A stretch of DNA of 64,000 nt from Epiperipatus broadwayi. Its lineage: Eukaryota > Onychophora > Udeonychophora > Euonychophora > Peripatidae. The stretch is from contig JAQFVV010000558.1 in assembly GCA_028023455.1 (NCBI GenBank), forward strand, positions 157,501 through 221,500, written 5' to 3'. A program made the position numbers and the translations under genes. The notes beneath the pieces were generated by a model, which was not told the DNA's origin, did no database searches, and saw nothing but the letters and a program-made list of their open reading frames with translations. This document shows positions 59,955 to 64,000 of the stretch, in pieces; position 1 is the first letter of the stretch; every line of letters starts with the position of its first letter.

Positions 59955-59995
59955 CTACCAATGGTTTCTCTCCTACAAACAGACTTCTCAAGTAT
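59955..59995 (-). ncRNA. Decayed hammerhead at PLE-2 left end
   Basis: Minus strand: cTTGAGAAG, degraded stem II, then GAAAC (complement of 59964-59968), stem III ACC/GGT, cleavage GTA. The CUGANGA box has two changes. Confidence 0.45.
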
Positions 59996-60022
59996 AAAGA
60001 CTTAAATAACAACATATTTAAG

Positions 60023-60561
60023 CTAAACATCACCCATAATTCCACTTATGTCCCATACACCCTTAATATTAAAAGAACTTTTAAATATGTTAATTACTTC
60101 AGAATCATACATTTTTAATAATAAAGATTCTTTAATTCTTCTTTTTATTTCATTTCTTTCAAAGAAGACATCCTTAGATTCATCAAAATTAATAGTGTAG
60201 CCTCTATATTTTCCATGGATATAGAAAGCAGAACTAAGATATTTATTTCTAACCATACTTTTATATACCTTTATTTTTTTATTTAAGATCAAGCTACTTT
60301 GACTTATATATGCCTTCTTACAAATTAAGAGATAATATACACTACTCCAAAAATAGTCTTTCAATCAAAAATTTTCTTTGTATTATTTAATAAATTATTC
60401 AAAGTAATATCCCTATTTTTGCATACAATTTTATAAAAAAAAAACAATTTAAATGGAAAAAAAATAAAATCATATTTATCTTTATTTTTTACATCATTAC
60501 AGATATTATTACTATTAAATAAAATACTTTTAATAAATTTATTAGAGCAGCCAACACTCAA
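60023..60561 (-). pseudogene. PLE-2 left copy: GIY-YIG endonuclease remnant
   Basis: Two adjoining frames (60361-60561 and 60023-60364) form one protein broken by a stop near the junction. The N-terminal part (KEYLSVG..NKFIKSILF) is a linker. VYYLLICKKAYISQSS corresponds to GIY-YIG motif segments (VVYIIPS..C..LYIGQSS in the right copy, with G changed to S here). Then YRGYTINFDESKDV and ERNEIKRRIKES give the PLE C-terminal 'H...G..IDFD.AKIV..E.N...R.IKEA' pattern. The motif decay and stop make it non-functional. Confidence 0.75.
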
Positions 60562-60629
60562 ATAATCTTTAATCTTTAAGGAATTATTGTTATAAATATA
60601 AGAGATTAAAGAATTCTAGTGGAGTAGCT

Positions 60630-61480
<851 letters not shown>

Positions 61481-61504
61481 TTAGTTTAAATATGTTATTT
61501 TGTA

Positions 61505-61556
61505 GTTCTTTATACTTGAGAAGTCTGCTTTTAGCAGTGAAACCACTGGTAGTGTT
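61505..61556 (+). ncRNA. Decayed hammerhead at PLE-2 right end
   Basis: TTGAGAA (61516-61522) replaces CUGANGA. Stem II CTGC / GCAG around TTTTA pairs at four positions. GAAAC (61539-61543) is exact. Stem III ACC / GGT with loop ACT, cleavage GTA (61549-61551). Two core changes make it probably inactive. Confidence 0.5.
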
Positions 61557-61601
61557 TTAGAGTTTATTTTGTTGGCTAGTCTGGTTGAGTTGTGAATTTG
61601 T

Positions 61602-62125
61602 GCTAAAAGTTTATTTATATTAATAAATATATCTTGTGCTAGGAAGCAGTTAATAAATATTTGAATTTTATTACTGCAGTAAATAAATATGCTTTTGTGA
61701 ACTGTTAGTAAAATTGCATTGTGAATCTTTTAATGATCTGCATTAGTTTTATTTAAAGATATTAAAAAATATATTTCCCTATATGATATAAAAGATCAAA
61801 TAATAGCACCATTTTTTTTCTTTAATAGTTTCATGATTGTTGGAATAATGCAATTTATTTTTATTTTTTAAATTCTTTATAAAATGATTGTATATATAAT
61901 ACAATTTTATATACTTTCTATAATCAATTTTTACAATAAATTATTTTTAACTTTTTTTTTAATCTTCTAATATTTTCAATGGGCTAGAAATTTTTATCAT
62001 GGCTTTATTAAACTTTCAAACTGCTGACCAGTAAAAACTGTTTAAAAATATGGTGAAGAAACAAAGAAATTAATACATTATAAAAAATTGATTGCACGAA
62101 GTGTATTAAACGTTATATTTATATA
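61602..62125. other. AT-rich spacer
   Basis: Nothing recognised. Confidence 0.4.
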
Positions 62126-62157
62126 TTAGACTATTTCCATCATCTAATATAAGTATT

Positions 62158-62786
62158 AAAACAGGCAAAATCACTATATCTATTGCCACACACTAAAAGC
62201 TAGAGTAATCCATGGATGCCAGAAGGCTTGTGCATAAAATCCCCATCTAGTGCCCACTCATCCATTATCCCCAGACTAGTTTCTGGGTTGTGGTCTTCAT
62301 CAGTGAGGAGCCTCAGATCTAAGAGCACTACATCTAGATCTTAGGATCTAATGCAATCCTCCAGCATCCATCTTTTATTTCTATTTAACTACAAAACTAT
62401 GAATCTTAAATTGAAAACACCTTAATATTTTCAATCCAAGCTCATTACCTTATATAGTCTTATAGGTCTGAACTCAGTTCAGTACCTATACATTTTGGTG
62501 TCTTTGGTTCTTTAATAACCATAGCCACCACTACCCTATTAGGCAGGATTGGTTTTAAGCCAATAAACACCATATGATCACTATTTCTTATGCCACAGCC
62601 AGAAACTAGTCTGGAGATATTGGATGAATAGGCACTAGATGTGGATTTTATGCACAAGCCTTCTGGCATTCATTGATTACTCTAGCTTGCAGTGTGTGGC
62701 AATACATATAGTCAGTTTTGCCTGTTTTAATAACAGTTATAAGAAAGCATAAGAAATGGTGATCATGTGATGTTTATTGGCTTAAA
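62158..62786. mobile_element. Family G palindromic hammerhead element with 9-bp target duplication
   Basis: ataagtatt flanks the insert on both sides (62149-62157 and 62787-62795). Inverted arms of about 150 bp (62158-62305 and 62588-62736) share acaggcaaaa, attgccacacac, 'gccagaaggcttgtgcataaaat' and 'agactagtttctgg' blocks. The spacer (62306-62587) is non-coding. The left arm contains a full hammerhead layout on the minus strand; the right arm starts within its 3' half (gaaactagtctgg at 62602). Confidence 0.8.
62262..62310 (-). ncRNA. Hammerhead in family G (core intact, stem II lost)
   Basis: On the minus strand CTGATGA (complement of 62297-62303) and GAAAC (complement of 62279-62283) are exact. 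Stem III is the palindrome ACTAGT and cleavage GTC. Stem I CCTCA pairs with TGGGG at all five positions. The 13 bases between the boxes (AGACCACAACCCA) do not form a stem, so activity is doubtful. Confidence 0.65.
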
Positions 62787-62865
62787 ATAAGTATTGAATG
62801 TCTTTTTAACTTTATTTAAATATTCTAATAATAATGTGAAGTATATCAACCAGGTTAGTACATGC

Positions 62866-62912
62866 ATAACATTTTGAGAAGCATTATTCTTTCCTCTTCT
62901 TCAGGTAATGCT
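62866..62912 (-). ncRNA. Possible decayed hammerhead, family B copy
   Basis: CTGAAGA (complement of 62898-62904), a possible stem II GAGGA / TTCTC over a long loop, then AAAAT in place of GAAAC. Weak. Confidence 0.35.
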
Positions 62913-63015
62913 GGCCTGATCTGTGACAGTACTAGCATGGAAATCGAACCTGGACTCTTAGATTTTTGAGTATTGAATTTTAAGATAACACTTTAACTAT
63001 CTGAGTCATTATGCC

Positions 63016-63189
63016 AAAGTCAAGTCAGTAGAAATTTCATATACTTATTTATGAGATCCCCCTGATTTCTCCACTTTTTCCTAACAGCAAAGTTAATTAG
63101 TGGTCTTCATTGACTAGATGATATATTTGTTATATGGCCACATAATTAAGCACTACTACAAAGTTTCTAGAAACACATCAACAACATAT
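63016..63189. other. AT-rich spacer
   Basis: Short non-coding stretch between family B and PLE-3. Confidence 0.4.
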
Positions 63190-63840
63190 CCCTTTTAATT
63201 AAACTCGCAATCGAATGAGAACAAAAACAAAAATTGGTATTCTTAGATGTTGTTGTGAAAAGACTCCCTCATGGCAAAATCAAAACTACAGTTTACTGAA
63301 AATCTACACATACAGAAAGATATTTAGCCTATGCATACAGATGAATATTTAGCCTTTATATTTAAACATGCCAGAAACATAAAACATAAAGTTATACTAT
63401 CAATGTGAAACAGAGCAAAAAATGTTTGTTCAAAAAATAGTGAGTTGAAAAAAAAGATCTATATAAAACAAACTCTTATGAAAAATGGTTATCCATCAGC
63501 TATTATTAGGAAAACCTTAAATAGACATCAAAAAGAGCCATCAAAAGAAAAAACAATTATTGGTACTGTAGTGTACTCATACATACCAAAAATAGTAGAC
63601 AAATTAAGAAAAATCTGCAATCTGTATAACATTAGAACAGTTTTCCAGAACCATACCATCCTATGAGAAATTCTAATATCTATGAAGGCTAAACTTAAAA
63701 TGCTGAAAAGAAAAAACCACATCTGTGACATATTATGTAAATGTGGAAGAATGTATGTTGGTGAGACCAGTTGTCCCATTGAAAATCACTTACAAGAACA
63801 TGAACTAATCATTAAAAAAGAGAAAAAATGTGTCTAAGAT
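63190..63840 (+). pseudogene. PLE-3: reverse transcriptase C-terminus to GIY-YIG endonuclease, decayed
   Basis: With a few stops it reads KLVFLDVVVKRLPHGKIKT, then TVY and KSTHTERYLAY (PLE consensus VYRKPTHTDRYL), all before 63350. The frame 63445-63666 gives LMKNGYPSAIIRKTL (consensus NGYP), VVYSYIPKIVDKLRK and YNIRTVFQ (consensus YI.GLSEKIRR...IRTVF). After a stop, CDILCKCGRMYVGET and ENHLQEHE (63715-63805) are the GIY-YIG core with its His. These blocks are in the canonical PLE order. The 5' half of the reverse transcriptase is absent. It differs in sequence from PLE-1 and PLE-2, so at least three PLE lineages are present. Confidence 0.85.
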
Positions 63841-64000
63841 AGAGACCATGTATATACCAATAAACATATGTTTTATTGGGAAAATAAAAAAATATTAGAT
63901 AGATAAAAGGTACAAAAAAAGAAAATTTAAAAAAACTGCTTTCATGACAATGGTGAATAACATCACAAATCAATCTAATGTGACCATACATAATATATAA
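63841..64000. other. Downstream of PLE-3 to window end
   Basis: AT-rich sequence, possibly the decayed PLE-3 C-terminus. The window ends before any terminal hammerhead could be seen. Confidence 0.4.

Larger units (their letters stand above)
62126..63015 (-). mobile_element. Family B copy interrupted by family G
   Basis: The outer part (62126-62157) and 62787-63015 together give a minus-strand family B element: tail (catctaatataagtatt, gaatgtctttttaactttat), hammerhead-like motif, and tRNA-like head (complement of ggaaatcgaacctgg, a B box, at about 62939-62953). Family G splits the tail. Confidence 0.65.

Overview
The window looks like intergenic DNA of an AT-rich invertebrate animal genome (G+C roughly one quarter by eye; phylum not determinable). 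The evidence is long (AT)n and (ATT)n microsatellites, tRNA-derived retroposons, Penelope-like elements (PLEs) with GIY-YIG domains, long-LTR retroelements, a decayed LINE and foldback elements. I find no intact host gene, no rRNA and no CRISPR array. Nearly all short open frames are chance or microsatellite-encoded. Repeat families are named A to G here for bookkeeping only.

Layout. 1-3060: AT-rich DNA with possible LTR remains. 3061-4260: a 1200-bp pogo/Tigger-like element. 4963-6542: a truncated PLE ending in a hammerhead-like motif. 6543-20640: mostly featureless AT-rich DNA and microsatellites. 20641-20840: palindromic hammerhead-type element F. 21284-22910: a 1.6-kb solo LTR, followed by a MITE at 22924-23389. 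24326-24480 and 25068-25585: arms of families G and E. 28150-31810: cluster of family A elements with hammerhead cores and B-box-like ends. 33190-33335: foldback. 34041-41720: a gag-only LTR retrotransposon (34561-41545) nested in a MITE and in inverted hammerhead arms. 41941-42065: tRNA-Gly retropseudogene with target duplication. 42690-42910 and 48351-50028: LINE remnants, the second a head-to-tail duplicate. 51300-51990: family B palindrome. 53970-54360: element C1 with 58-bp inverted repeats and a hammerhead. 54536-54805: family A palindrome. 57783-58271: element C2, a 425-bp direct-repeat unit with a consensus hammerhead core. 58278-59847: second solo LTR. 59917-61601: inverted PLE pair with a coding microsatellite. 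62126-63015: family G inserted in family B. 63190-63840: third PLE.

How the parts relate. The unifying signal is a swarm of type I hammerhead ribozyme (HHR) motifs: CUGANGA, then stem II, then GAAA, then a very short self-complementary stem III, then the cleavage base, flanked by pairable stem I strands. They recur in several unrelated-looking repeat families and at PLE ends. HHRs are established parts of PLE pseudo-LTRs, of small non-autonomous retrozymes, and of SINE-like repeats such as Smalpha of schistosomes. The likely reading is that PLEs supply reverse transcriptase and endonuclease in trans while short HHR RNAs parasitise them. That partnership is inference. The motifs, repeats and inverted arrangements are visible in the sequence.
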